Assembly (NCBI GenBank): GCA_030248195.1 | Contig: JASAND010015701.1 | Location: 26,173 to 90,172, forward strand | Reading direction: 5' to 3' | DNA from: Trissonchulus latispiculum | Taxonomy: Eukaryota > Nematoda > Enoplea > Enoplida > Ironidae | Length of the DNA stretch: 64,000 bases | In this document: piece after piece, positions 22,325 to 37,300 of the stretch | Layout: every line of letters starts with the position of its first letter | Position numbering within the stretch: the stretch's first letter is position 1 | The notes under the pieces: generated by a model | Told to the model about the DNA's origin: nothing | The model's database searches: none | What the model saw: only the letters and a program-made list of their open reading frames with translations | Position numbers and translations under genes: made by a program

Positions 22325-25300
22325 CTGGAACCAAACCAAAACAAAGCAAACTAGTGAAGAAAAATAGCATTGTAATCTACAACACCTGAATCACAAGCAA
22401 ACTTTCCCCCACAGAGGTGGCGGGGGCGAGGACGCCCCCCAGAAACAAAAGTAAAATAGGGGTCTGAGTGTAATTTCCAAAAATGTTCCGGTGTTGCTAA
22501 ACTTTAAGGCCTTTTCGCAATTTTGAGCTTAACTTTAGGTCAAAAATAGTTTTCAGCGCAGCAGCAAAAATAGCAGCTGCTAAGAATTTATTATAAAAAA
22601 TTCGTTCTCCTCTGCAAACATTTTTGCCTAGGAAAAAGCCAGAAAAGCTTTCTGTCTGCAATCCAAAGCACAACCGTCCAAATCCATTGGATTCGAGTCC
22701 CACCATCGTCTAATCTTGCAAAAACTGGGCACGGATCGTACAGAGGAACATCACCAAAATATACCCTGAGGAGATGCATACCTTCTCGAACAATTCTCTT
22801 ATGATTCAGTATCATCATGGCCTCGCATGCCAGCTCTGTGGATTCGAATTCAGCCAGACCAGCCAAAACCTTCTTATCCTCTTTGTCTAAAAAGACAGGT
22901 ATGGCAGAAATCCTCAAATTATCCGAAAATATTGACCAGAGTTAAGCTAACAACCACCAAACCAGCTTACAGTTCATTGAAAAAAGAACATCTTTAGCGA
23001 CCCCTCCTACATAAAAACCAACATGCTTCTTGTGAGTCTCCATGAAAGCACCCTTTACCTTTTCCGAAAAACTGAATCTTGACAGGTTTCGCACAACCAG
23101 CATCAGTAAAGAGCTAAAATTAATGAGAAAGTATGCAACGGCTGAGCTTTACAAATAAACACAGATAAAACAGAGGGAAGAAACGTTCAAAAAGTAAACA
23201 TTCCTGTCTAAATTTTGTCAAAAAAATATCTGCAATATTGAAACAGAATGCGGCGGTTTAGAAAAGCGGACATCATAAAAGCCTGACTATATCCATAATA
23301 ATTGCCAACTGATTACAACTGATTAGATTTCAGACGACTCTTTATACATACAGCTTCGATGTCTTCCATGCTCATGTCGGGCGGGGCATTGAACCAGTAG
23401 AGGATCTCTTTCGGGGCCACCATTCGATTCCGCATGGCCACGTCCGGATCCATAAATCGATTGCGACGATCATTGACATAGTCCTTGAAGGAGGGACTTC
23501 CGTCCGGCAGTTCACTGGGATTATTTACTCCATGAACACGTGGTTGCTTCCCTGGCCTAAAAATGGTTTAAGTATCCCGTGGTTATGGATCCCACAGAAC
23601 CTATGAACATTACATTAAAATGTTGGTGTAAAAATAGAAAAAACCTAACCCAGCCCAGGACTAATGACACACACAGTCAGTGGAGCATTCAATGTCTGAA
23701 TCTCTTACGCTGCCCTCACAAGTCCTACTTGTTCCGTTAGCCGATAAGAGACAACGTGATGCTGAGCTAACAAAAATCTGAATCGAAAAACCAATTTCAG
23801 ATTCGTGCTCAAGCGCAACAGCAATCCCAACCCTAGCTTCTAGCAAAATTGGATGCATAGATTTTTGATCTTTCGCCGGGATGTTTGGCTCAAATCGCAA
23901 GAATGTTTGGAATTCGCCAGAATAGTTTATTTTGATACTAAAACTTCATTTTTGAACCCTGTTAAAGTCAGGTATAGCAGTAATTAAAAATAGATAATTT
24001 TTACTGCATTTTTATGCCATTAATCGCCCCCCCCACTGTTCTCGCCTACAGACAACTGAGTGAGATGTACATACAATCTCAGTTGTCAAACTGTTCGGAG
24101 CGTGCTGCACACAGCCAGCGGGCCATACACACGGTTTCCAGCATGTATACTTTACTCTTCACAACTTGCTCAACTTACTGCAACTTAATCTGCTGTCCAA
24201 AAACGCGGAGATGATCCAGATAGGTCATGGCCCGTTTGGCGGCCAACGGATCCCCCATCTGAATCATGGCCGTGTCACTCTTGCTCCGAAGGAACAGAAT
24301 CTAAAACAAGGCATAAAATGAGGCATTCATGCAATTTCACTCTCCTGCGAATGCAAATAAATTACATCCAGTCGTTCTGAAAACTTTCACGTAAAATTGT
24401 ATGGTGTCGTGAAATAATGTAGGGCTCCTTTACAGCTGAAGAAAAGAACACAGACCACTGTTCTACGAACTACGAACCTTTGAAATGTTTCCATAAATGC
24501 AAAACAGATTGAAGAGACGGTCACAGTTGAAATTTTCCTGATCAATATGGAAAACGGCAACGACAGCATTGTCCATGTCCTGCCCGGCCCCGGGCACGTG
24601 ACCCATCATGGCTGCAGCCGCAGCGGCGCCAGGTGGTCCGGGCATTCTGGGGAAACCTCCCATCGGGATGGCGCCCATTGCACCAGCTCCTGAAAATAAA
24701 AATGTACAACTCTAGTCTAATAACTGATACCAACAAAACTTACTAATAATCAAAATATCATAGCCCGCAAGTCGCTTAATGGAGAAAATTTTGCTGTAAT
24801 TGTCAAGGTCGAATTGTCAGCATTGAAGTAACACTAAAGTATATATACGTTTCGAAAAACCACGCGTGAGAAAGTGTTTACTCCAAAACGTGTTCTATGA
24901 AACACATTTAAAAACATAAAGGAACACGGAAAGCGGATTGGAAATTAAAATAACAAGCCATGGTAGGTATTTTGAAGCATTCTTGAGACATAAAGAAAAC
25001 AATTTCGCTTTCTAGTTTTCTGATCAGTTTATATATGTGGAAACGCCGAATCGTTAAAGCCAACAAACTAACTACGCTAACCCATCATTCTAGGATTGGG
25101 TCCACCCATCCGGGCCATGGGACCACCGGCACCCATGACAGCCCCCATGGCGCCCATTCCGGCTCCGGCAGCCCCCATACCACCTTCCATGCCACCAGCA
25201 CCCATGCCACCGCCAACAGGAGCTGAAAAAACAGACAGAGATCACAAATTAGAAAAGCACCACAATGAGAGCGCTGTGCAGAAGAAACGTGAAAAAGTAG

Positions 25301-28300
25301 TTCCAGAAAACATCTGGTACTCATAGTCGCAAAAGCAAATATCCTCGTCTTAGGAATTCTAATTTTTTGATTTTTTCAAAGAAAACTAATGAAATTGCGG
25401 AATCTTAGACAAGCTCCGAAAAAGTTGGGGAATTTTTAAAAAAAGTGCGGAATGTCGCAGTTTTTTCACAAAAACACAGCCATCACAGCAGCTCACAGAT
25501 AGGGATACGCATACCTCCATATCCAGAGATATTGTCCATCATTCCACCACCAGCACCACCATTACCGAAATCTTCCATGAGGCTTGGACGTGCCTTCTTC
25601 ATGGCTCCCATGCCACCAACACCGCCGCCTGAAACAAGAAAAAGGACAATGATCAAACACAGAGAATGGAGCAAGACTGCATTTAGCAGTAGTAAGTTAG
25701 CGCCTGAAATGCTGAAAAAGAAGAAAAGCAGTTTAGGGGTTAGATGGAAGGTAACGCCTTCCAGCATGAAGCAAAGAGCGAACTGCAGTTACAACTGCAT
25801 TCCACAATGAGTAAATAAATCCAATCCAATTCAACACTGCCATCAAAATCCAGTCCAAACCTTTCGTGGCACGGATGATGAATCTGAAATAAAGGAAAAC
25901 GTCAGTTAGACAACAAAATCAACGATCGACAGTTCGAATTGCAGGCAGACCATTTCTGGTAAAATATGTATACTTCTGCAGAAGTTTTGAATTTAATACT
26001 GCGAGAACTTTAGTGACAAACGGTATAATTTGCGAAAACAAAGCTTTTCAGATCAAACAAGCAAAAATTTATCAACCTCAAACGGCATACCAGGGGAGTA
26101 TCCAGGACTTTGAATAGGAGGGGGTTACGTCTGGCAAAATTTAACTGGAAAGAAGGGGCTTTTAACAAAAATTCACACATTTCGCAATGGAGTATTGATA
26201 AAACCCAAAGAGAGGAGGTTTCAACCCCCAAAACCCCCTGGATACGCCCATGTGGCATACATAAATTACAATTTTTAAAACTAAACAGCCGGAGAAACCG
26301 ACTAAATAAGTTAGCAATAAGTTTGCGGTAATTGGATAGCGTGGGCTTGAACCAAGCCGTTTTAAAAATTACAAACATCACTATCTCTATATACTACGCT
26401 CAAGAACCGACACCGTAAGATTATATTTGGCAAGTTTTTGACCAAGTTAGAATTAACTGCGAATTTATATCTAGTTTAAATTGTATACTCCATAGAAAAT
26501 GTCGTCTTTGCGAAATGTCCAAGTCAAAAGAAAGTCAAAGTAAACAGATTTGTAATTTTTCTTAAATTTCCTCAAATTTTAAACAAATTACCACAAGACG
26601 ATAGTGTCTAAACGCCCTACACTATTACAGGCATTAACCGCCCTTTAGAATATACACGATACAACTTTACCTTTGAATTACGTCATTGATTACAAAGAAT
26701 CTATTTTCATTTATCCGAAGAAATTCGCCCCGCAACTTCAGTATGTACGTAAATCCAGATAATATATGGAAATGACTTTGAAGACTTCACGTCATTTGAA
26801 GGGAAACACAGTATATATCACAGACAATACGCGGTGGTAAAGATAAACATTTTTTAGAAAGTTGCTGAACAAAAGTATCGAAAGCTCAAAAATGCATAAT
26901 GTCCGCGCATTGACACTTGACAGCTCGAATCTAGAAATTGACACATATAAATCATATATGCCATAACAAAAAATAAATGATTGCTCCAAAAGTATTGTAG
27001 GTCTTCGATTGTTTGAGCTAACTTTCCTTCTTATGCAAATGGGATCGCATACGACAATGGCTCTCAATGATAACCATAACTTGATCCAATTGACATTTTG
27101 TATTTCAGTAGTGGCTTGGACATGGAAACCACGGATAAATTATAAAATTCGATGCGTTCAAAGATCAAACTTTACACGAGTAGTGAACCTCTTGTAGCCA
27201 TAATCTGACTATACATAGCAAAGCCAGTTGGAGTGAATTAAATCCTGCTCAGCGTTTTTGAGCAACAGACATTGCTTCAGCAAACGGTAAAATCAAACGT
27301 CCTACCCGTTTAAAGTTTATAAGTGCAGTTTAAAGGTATATACATAAATAAGTTTATAAATGAAGTTCAAAGTTTAAAACAGATTAAATAAAATAAAACA
27401 ATTTACAATTTCACAATTATAATACCAAAATGTTTGAACTGTTTAAGATAACGTAGTTATAAACATTAGAATACATTACAACAGTACAATATTAAACAGG
27501 TTACAATAATTGCATTTTAACTTTAGGAACTTGGAGAAACGTATATTGCAAGTGGCACAATGCAGCTAAGCTTAAAATTGACAGAGCGTAACTTAGCTGT
27601 TGCAATAAAAAAAATCAACTATAGAACTGTGCTTTGAACAACTCTAATGAATTGATTTGATGATTGCTTGACGATAATTGCTTGATTGCTTTGTATAACT
27701 CTAATTCATAGATTCAAACTGAATACCACAAACCTTCATTCTTGCGTAAATTTAACTATTAACTACGCAATCCAATTCAAATCTAATTCTCCATACTTTA
27801 AAATTCCGAAAGAAACGTTACCAAAAACAACATTTCAAAAAGGCTTTCAACGCAAAACTGATAAAAAGCTGGCAAAATCACAAAATGAAAAACCTTACCC
27901 ATCTCAGAATCAAAGTGATTTGGATCTCCAGGGGTAGTCTTCACACGTGACAACTAAAACAGAACATGAAATAACAATAAAACCAACTAATAAAACTACG
28001 TTTCAATAAAAACAATAGTTCGTTGTTACGCAACAGTTTTGCAAAAAGCCTATCGTAAGACTAAGTCCAAAAAATATCCTACTGTTTCCTGTATCTTAAG
28101 TTTTGGCAACACAGGATCATCTATTATAACCTAAGGCGTCTCGTCATTCAGACGTGGCAGAATCTGCCCTGTCAGACGTCTGATTCTGCCTTACTTTCAG
28201 CTTTCAGACTTGCTTTCTTCTTAGCGCTCTTAGGTAACTGAATGACAGCTGACATTCGCTGAAAGTTAGTGCAAAGGTCAGGCTAGAAACCTTTGCTTTG

Positions 28301-31300
28301 AAACAGTTGTGGTCACCCCATTGGCCTCTGTCCAAGCCAAGCCAGTAGCTTGTAACATACATACGTGCATATAATGTTATATACATAACCTATGCATAAA
28401 GTGTACATGTGGTATAGTGGGCATTTGCGTATGCCTACGCCTGTGCGAACGTATATGTTAATATTGCGAGGGTCTATATATTTTCCTTGCTTAGTGGCCT
28501 AAACTTTGTGCTAAGTTATTGGACAGCCTAAGGTTTCAAAATTGTTATCCGGTTAATTTCGCGGTACCTCAGTCAAAATTTTAATTTGCAAAAGAAACTG
28601 AATATTCGATTGAAATTGGATTGAAAACGGTTGTTATGTACGATGCGAAAATATACAACAATAATTGTGATATTGTTATATTAATTACAATGAATAATTG
28701 GAGTTGTCCTGAAGCTGGCGGATATTGTATAGTTATTTGAATAGTTGCAATAAACGAAATAAATACAATATAATTATTTTGAAGTAGTTTATATACGTAC
28801 TTTCTGTATATTATGCTTATTATTAGCGATGTATATTATACCTTTTTGCATTTAATTGAGAATTCAAACTTCACCTTCTTCAAAATACGCTAGTATTTCC
28901 TTATGAATTACAATCATTCATCTAAAGCATTTCTTCTTCACATTATTAGGAGAGGAAATCTCTTTTATAACTGCAGTTTAGGAGGCGAGCTCACAAAATT
29001 TTGCACAAAGTTTAGGCCACTAAGCAAAGAAAATATATAGACCCTCGCAATATGTACGCATATAGACTAATATATACGTTCGCACAGACGTACGCATACG
29101 CTAATGCCCACTATACCACATGTCCACTTAATGCGTAGGTTATGTGTATAACATTATATGCACGTATGTATGTAACGAGCTACTGGCTTGGCTTGGACAG
29201 AGGCCAAGAGAGTGACCACAACTGTTTCAAAGCAAAGGTTTCTAGCCTGACCTTTGCACTAACTTTCAGCGAATGTCAGCTGTCATTCAGTTACCTAAGA
29301 GCGCTAAGAAGAAAGCAAGTCTGAAAGCTGAAAGTAAGGCAGAATCAGACGTCTGACAGGGCAGATTCTGCCACGTCTGAATGACGAGACGCCTAAGGAC
29401 AAACAGCATCTATTCTTCTGCAACTTTCTTACGTACATTGGCAAATTCGACTTTCAGCGTGCAGCAACCAGAGAATATGTCACATCCGTTGACCTGATGC
29501 TTGACCTGCCGGGCTTCGTTCGGAGTGCCAAACTCCACCAGGGCGAACATGGACTCCTCTGAGTGGATGGCCAGACGAACGACCGGACAGAGACGTTCAC
29601 AAATAGTTCGAATTGTCTTCTAGAAAAAACCCATCAAACTCAATAAACAGAATGCACGTATGTAGTCATTATTTACGTATAGTTTATACACACTGGGCTT
29701 TTTTTGGGGGGGGGGGGGGGGTGGGGGGCGCCCCCCCCCCGTCTTTCGGTTCCCCCCCCCCCCGGCCCCACCCCACTTTTTTGGGCTTCCCCCCCCCCAC
29801 TCACTATAAGGTGCCCAGAAAATGCCAAATTTTAAGGATTTTTGGTCAAAATTTTCAGGAATTTTCCGGCCTCGCCGGAATTTTTTCTCAAAAATCGTCT
29901 ATTTTGGTATTCAAACTCGATTTTTGAGCACGTTTTAGCATAGTTGTAGCAGTATATGTAGAAAACAGTCTATTTTTACTGCATTTTTGGCGATTTTAGG
30001 CCTCTTTAGTTTCCCCCCCCCCCCACTTTTGGGTTCCCCCACTAGTGAGGGGGGCTCCCCCACTCTCCCCACCCCCACTTTTTTTCGCCTAGAAAAAGCC
30101 CAGACACATAGTCTCACTACAACAGCACAGCGTCTCACTACGTAATTTCGCATCGCAGTTGTTTGCGAGCGTCAGGGACTGCGTTATGTCAAGTCACAAC
30201 AATGAAATAAAGTTTAGAAGCTGACGCATTTAGATTTGGGCTTCAACGGAAACAATATTTTGTGCAACTCATGGCGGGTAGGAAAATGGGCTACAAATAG
30301 AGGCCAATTCAGTGGGCGCCCCCCTCCTGATTATCGAAGGCAGGATAAACAAGTAATAAAAATGCTCCTCCGGAGCATGAAAAAGTAATATGGGTAGTTG
30401 TGAGGTTGTAAAATCAAGAGAGGACTAGTCTTAAAAATGCTTAATATGGGGCTAGGTTCAAAAAAGAAGAGGACTAGGTTGTGGGCGAATTAATATGGGC
30501 ACAGCTTCGCCGAGCAACCCATATTCGCGGACTGAAAAAGTTATGTATTTTTATACGTACCAGTGTTCAGATTTAGTTACGGCACGTAAATAATGTACGA
30601 CTATGATAAACGAGTTTTAGTGGAAGCAAACATTTCTTTCGATAAACTCTTAATATTTATCTACTGAGCGTTTTAACCATTTATAAGAAAAGTATATATT
30701 TCAACAATAACTTCAGGATCAGGACACTCTCCGACGATCCTCTATTTATATTCAACCGTTAGCGTTACAATCATAGCCTTGGTTCTTTCTAGTTGCTTGT
30801 CGTAGTCCAGCACAACCAAATTATATACTATATAGTTTGCGTATATATATAACTGCTGGAATTGTAATTATTGACTGACATTAATTGCTTTGTATATGGC
30901 AATCGCCATGGCGAAGCGTGAAAGCCTGCGAATATGGGTTGCTCGGCGAAGCTGTGCCCATATTAATTCGCCCACAACCTAGTCCTCTTCTTTTTTGAAC
31001 CTAGCCCCATATTAAGCATTTTTAAGACTAGTCCTCTCTTGATTTTACAACCTCACAACTACCCATATTACTTTTTCATGCTCCGGAGGAGCATTTTTAT
31101 TACTTGTCCTTCTGTCATTTTAAAGGTTCCCTTTCCAGCAGTGAGCTGACGCAGATAAGGAGCTTGAAAAATGCAATAGGCAGGGCAAATGTGAGCAAAT
31201 GGGATTTCATTTTTTTACCAAACATGACTACTTTTGAACACTTTAATTTTTGACCCACGCCGGCTACCCACCCACAGGTCGGTGGAGCCACTTTTTGGGG

Positions 31301-34300
31301 GTGGTATAATGACAAAAGTTGATCGCCTCGCCAAGGGCTTTCATTTGATACCAAACTTGACCACTTTTGAAGACTTTCATTTTTGACCACACCGGACCCA
31401 CGTGGGTGGGACACCCACCCACAGGTCGGTGGGGCCACTTTTTGGAGGTGGTATAATGACAAAAGTTGATCGCCTCGCCAAGGGCTTTCATTTGATGCCG
31501 AACTTGACCACTTTTGAAGACTTTCATTTCTGACCCACACCGGGCCCACTGTGGGTGGGGCACCCACCCACAGGTCGGTGGGGCCACTTTTTGTGGGTGG
31601 CATAATGACAAAAGTTGATCGCCTCGCCAAGGGCTTTCACTTGATACCAAACTTGACCACTTTTGAAGACTTTCATTTCTGACCCACACCGGGCCCACTG
31701 TGGGTGGGTCACCCACCCACAGGCCGCTGGGGCCACTTTTTGTGGGTGGCATAATGACAAAAGTTGATCGCCTCGCCAAGGGCTTTCATTTGACACCAAA
31801 CTTGACCACTTTTGAAGACTTTCATTTTTGACCCACACCGGACCCACTGTGGGTGGGCCACCCACCCACAGGCCGCTGGGGCCACTTTTTGTGGGTGGCA
31901 TTATGACAAAAGTTGATCGCCTCGCCAAGGGCTTTCATTTGATACCAAACTTGACCACTTTTGAAGACTTTCATTTTTGACCCACACCGGACCCACTGTG
32001 GGTGGGGCACCCACCCACAGGCCGCTGGGGCCACTTTTTGTGGGTGGCATAATGACAAAAGTTGATCGCCTCGCCAAGGGCTTTCATTTGATGCCGAACT
32101 TGACCACTTTTGAAGACTTTCATTTTTGACCCACACCGGACCCACTGTGGGTGGGTCACCACTCACAGGCCGCTGGGCCACTTTTTGTGGGTGGCATAAT
32201 GACAAAAGTTGATCGCCTCGCCAAGGGCTTTCATTTGATACCAAACTTGACCACTTTTGAAGACTTTCATTTCTGACCCACACCGGGCCCACTGTGGGTG
32301 GGGCACCCACCCACAGGTCGGTGGGGCCACTTTTTGGAGGTGGTATAATGATAAAAGTTGATCGCCTTGGCAAGGGCTTTCATTTGATGCCGAACTTGAC
32401 TACTTTTGAAGACTTTCATTTCCGACCCACACCGGCGTGTATCCCTCTAGTACCTATTTCATTTCATTTCGCCACACCGGACCCACTGTGGGTGGGTCAC
32501 CCACCCACAGGCCGCTGGGGCCACTTTTTGTGGGTGGCATAATGGCAAAAGTTGATCGCCTCGCCAATGGCTTTCATTTCATACCAAACTTGACCACTTT
32601 TGAAGACTTTCATTTCTGACCCACACCGGGCCCACTGTGGGTGGGGCACCCACCCACAGGTCGTTGGGGCCACTTTTTGGAGGTGGTATAATGATAAAAG
32701 TTGATCGCCTCGCCAAGGGCTTTCATTTGATGCCGAACTTGACCACTTTTGAAGACTTTCATTTCTGACCCACACCGGCGTGTATCCCTCTAGTACCTAT
32801 CACTCTATTACCTACTGTTTGAAGTTGCCGACATCAGATAACAAAACTCAGTTTCACTCATTTGCCTACACTGCAAAACTGAAAATCACTCATTTACCTA
32901 CAAATTAATCCTCCAAAACTAAGAATCCCTCTTCTACCTACAAATTAATCTTTCAAAACTAAGAATCACTCATTTGCCTACACTTAATCTGCTTTTATTC
33001 TCTTTGCATCTGTTTACAATATTTACAAGCACTATACTAAAGCCATACACAAAAATGTCGTAGAAAACTGTGATTAAAGGTGCATTTAATATTCATCAGA
33101 AAGCTAAAACAGTATCCATTTTCAGAATCCTCGTGATGAAAGGAAAATTTTATGAGATCCAAAATTTTGAAACTTCAAAAATTTAAAAACATCGGTTTAT
33201 CTGTTTATCGGTTTATCGGTTATCTCTGTTATCTGGGAAACTTTTGCTGAAAGAAGAAATTTTTGGCTTGCATATTCAGGAGAAATTTCTAATTTAGTTA
33301 GTCACTTTATGTAGACTGTAAGTCACTTTATTTAGTCTGTATATAACACATTGTAAGTACTACAGTTATGGATCTTTTGCGCTTTCCCCAGGTCTAACTG
33401 GCCAAATAACTGAAATTTTGTATGGGTGAATATTGAAGGAGGATGGATTTCAAAATCTTAAAATTTTATGAAAGTTTTAAGTTTTAGTTTGGTAAGGGTA
33501 AAGTGTTAAGCTTAAAACATCAGCGTATATATACAAAGCTAACGAAAAGCTGACGCGAAGAACCTGTTTCAGATTAATGCTCAGCGCCCATGAAAACCCC
33601 TGTATGCAAGTTTCCAGCAGAATTTTTTCAAAAGCTTCTCGGTTCCCAATGACCCCCTTACTTTTTTGAATTTTTGAATTCACCAGCCTCCAATATGCAT
33701 CCATTCAAAGTTTTAAAGTTATTGGTTAAAAAATCAAACGATTTGTAGTTATTAAAGGGATTACGGTAGTGTAGGCAAATGAGTGATTCTTAGTTTTGAA
33801 AAATTAATTTGTAAGTAGAAGAGGGATTCTTAGTTTTGAAGGATTAATTTGTAGGTAAATGAGTGACTCTGAGTTTTGACTAATAAACGTAGGTAGGAGA
33901 GTGATCTTGAGTTTTGAAAGGGCGTAGGTAAAAGAGTGATAGGCATTAGGACAGTAAACCCACAGGTCGGTGGGGCCACTTTTTGGAGGTGGTATAATGA
34001 TAAAAGTTGAACGCCTCGCCAAGGGCTTTCATTTGATGCCGAACTTGACCACTTTTGAAGACTTTCATTTTTGACCCGCACCGGACCCACTGTGGGTGGG
34101 GCACCCACCCACAGGTCGGTGGGGACAGTTTTTGGAGGTGGTACAATGACAAAAGTTGATCGCCTCACCAAGGCCTTTCATTTGACACCAAACTTGACCA
34201 CTTTTGAAGACTTTCATTTTTGACCCACACCGGACCCACTGTGGGTGGGCCACCCACCCACAGGCCGCTGGGGCCACTTTTTGTGGGTGGCATAACGACA

Positions 34301-37300
34301 AAAGTTGATCGCCTCGCCAAGGGCTTTCATTTGATACCAAACTTGACCACTTTTGAAGACTTTCATTTTTGACCCACACCGGACCCACTGTGGGTGGGGC
34401 ACCCACCCGCAGGCCGCTGGGGCCACTTTTGTGGGTGGCATAATGACAAGTTGATCGCCTCGCCAAGGGCTTTCATTTGTTGCCGAACTTGACCACTTTT
34501 GAAGACTTTCATTTTTGACCCACACCGGACCCACTGTGGGTGGGTCACTCCCACAGGCCGCTGGGGGTACTTTTTTGGGTGGCATAATGACAAAAGTTGA
34601 TCGCCTCGCCAAGGGCTTTCATTTGACACCAAGCTTGACCACTTTTGAAGACTTTCATTTTTGACCCACACCGGACCCACTGTGGGTGGGCCACCCCACC
34701 CGCAGGCCGCTGGGACCGCACTTTTTTGTGGGTGGCATAATGACAAAAGTTGATCGCCTCGCCAAGGGCTTTCATTTGATACCAAACTTGACCACTTTTG
34801 AAGACTTTCATTTTTGACCCACACCGGGCCCACTGTGGGTGGGCGCTGTGGGTCGAAGGTCCATCCTCCAACCGACCTCAACAGTATGCTCATCGTTTTC
34901 AGCGACCCCGATTTATGGGTACCACCCCAATTCCGAAAAACGCCATTTTTAGTGACTTTTAGGCCATTTCTAGTAAAAGTGGGACTTAGAAACTTTTAGT
35001 GAAAACAGGTGAAAAAATGCAAAGTTTGGGCCCATCTCCTGAAAGCTACAGAGCGAAATTAAAAATTCCCCCTCGTTACATTCCGCGCATAGTCCGAAAT
35101 ATTCAAATAAAATAAACCAAACCGATCTAGCTGCTAGCCTGTGAAAAAAAGTCGATCACAACCGAAGTGCCAAAATAGCGAAAGTCCGACTTTGGGGCCT
35201 TGGCACAGAGCCAAAATTGGCCAGGTGCCAAAATGACCAAAAAAAGGTTGCATGGGAGGACCCTGCCTACCAACATATAATAGTAGTATAGGACCAAAAT
35301 GCCCATATCGTTCCAACACTGCGCTGACATAAGCACTTCCGAAAAGCGTTATTAACCGAGAAAAAAAAACAAACGCACGGTAACTCCCACCTAGTGCAAA
35401 ATTTCGAAGCTCGGAATTTTAACCAAAAGTATGGTGGTACTTGTAGTACTGCTCGAGTACTTTACGATGGTAACATTTTTACCCCTCCCAGACCTCTAAT
35501 TAGCTGGCACCAGGCCAACACGCTCTCCAGGGGGCCGCGCAGACGCCTTTATACCCATATTATGTAGGGGCGCTATCGCGCCCCTACATAATTAAGGGGA
35601 ACAGAAACAGGTCACAAAACTACCCAACACCTTCACCCCTACTTCTGACGATAGGAACACCCGTATCCGGCAAATCCTCATTAAACCGCAGCGACTGCAC
35701 ATCTGCACTTACCACAGTGACAGGCTTCAGTGGATTCTTAATGAACATAATGAGACAGTTAGTCGGCTGGGCACTCTCCAGTTTGCTGAAAACAAAACAA
35801 CACAAAACAAATAGGAACTGCGCATGCGCAAGAATCAGATTCCAAGAAAAGCTAACACCACAAAACTATCAATTTACATAGTGTGCTTCAAGTAAACATT
35901 CGTGTAAGTCAACAATAATAAAATCAGTAGCAAATTATATACTTTTCTCTTCTAATTCCAGGCAGCTGAGACGCAGTGATATACAGAGGTTGGCCGGACA
36001 TGAAGACGCCATTTTGCTAAAAATGCATCAACAGTTAAGTTACGTAATAAACGCCATGTGTGTGCAAGGAAACACAACTATTATAGCTTAGCTCAAAACA
36101 TAGTGCGCGCGAATGGAGAGGAAATAGAATTTTAGCGAAGTTCCCTGAATATAATGATTTTGGGAAATTTGTGACCACTTCAGTCCATCTTTCCTGGAGA
36201 TCTCCACAAATTTTTGAACGAAAGAAATTCCATTTGTTATCAGTCGACCTGCATATGTATCTAGCTTTTTTCTCGGCAAAATTCCTGTGGGTGGGGAACT
36301 TTTTCGCAAAATGCTTCAACAACTCAGCTAACTTGCTGCTGCGATAAAGATTAAACAATTTAAACTTAATTTTAAGCTCAAAATGGCTAAAAGGTGTTAA
36401 AAAGATCGAAGAGTCCGGCGAAACCGGAAAATTTTCTGAAAATGTATATACCCTCAAAACCATTATTTTCTGGGCACTTTTGGGTTCGAAGAGGAGGTTC
36501 GAAACCTTGTGGGGACGATTTCTTGAGAGGGTCCACCCCAACAAACCCTCCCTCCTGCTGGAAAAAGCCGCCACCCTACGCAAAGGTGAACCTTCAACGC
36601 AAGGTTTTTTTTAGGCCATAGCTTAGGCCATGGCTTAAATTTATGAGTCGATGGCCTAAAGAATTTTGGCCGTTGAGGCCATTTGGCCTAAATTTTTCGA
36701 CGAAAACCCAGTTAAATTTTGTTGATTTTTATGTAAAAACATCAATTTTCTAAAAAATTTTCGCGCCTTCGGCGCGAATTTATGCATTTCACTTGTATTT
36801 TTGGGCTGCGCCAGCTGCCAGCTAGTTACATTGTCTATTTGCACTTATAAATACACAGTCTAGTTATAAGTTCGTTTACTGTTCCAAAGATTTTAGTATG
36901 TAGTTTAACTTTATTTCTGTTAGTTTAATTTTTCTTTCTTTGGTTCTCTATACTCGTATGCTCCTACCTGTTTTCATTTTCAATAAAAATTTTTAATTCA
37001 TTAATACTGTAGTGCACTAGTATATATTTCTTTCTATGCTAACAACGTTCTGCTTCTGCCATTTTAAGGTAAAAACGTAGCTTTTCTGGTGTGTCAAACA
37101 GTGACGATGGCGATTTTTGTTGTTAAACAGCGATTTTTGAATATATAACGCGTGAAAACATGATAACTGTAATTTTAACAATGCGTACAATACCGCACAA
37201 CCTAAAAATTAACAAAATTTGGATGGCCTAAATTTCTTGGCCGATGGCCTAAAAAATTTGAGTCGTTGAGGCCATTTGGCCTAAAGTTCGGCGACCAAAA

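Noticed and set aside
25096..25767. Plus-strand Pro/Met-rich frames
   Set aside because: Antisense shadows of hnRNP L exons 8 and 9.
25859..25885. Possible extra hnRNP L micro-exon (DSSSVPRK) between exons 7 and 8
   Set aside because: It has a cag acceptor and a gtttgg donor, but it would leave phase 0 while exon 8 needs phase 1, causing an early stop; direct joining of exons 7 and 8 fits.
31115..34893. Many overlapping long minus-strand open frames (repeating MARRSTFVIMPP-like text)
   Set aside because: They are the 149-bp satellite read in several frames; they change frame with unit indels and have no family resemblance.
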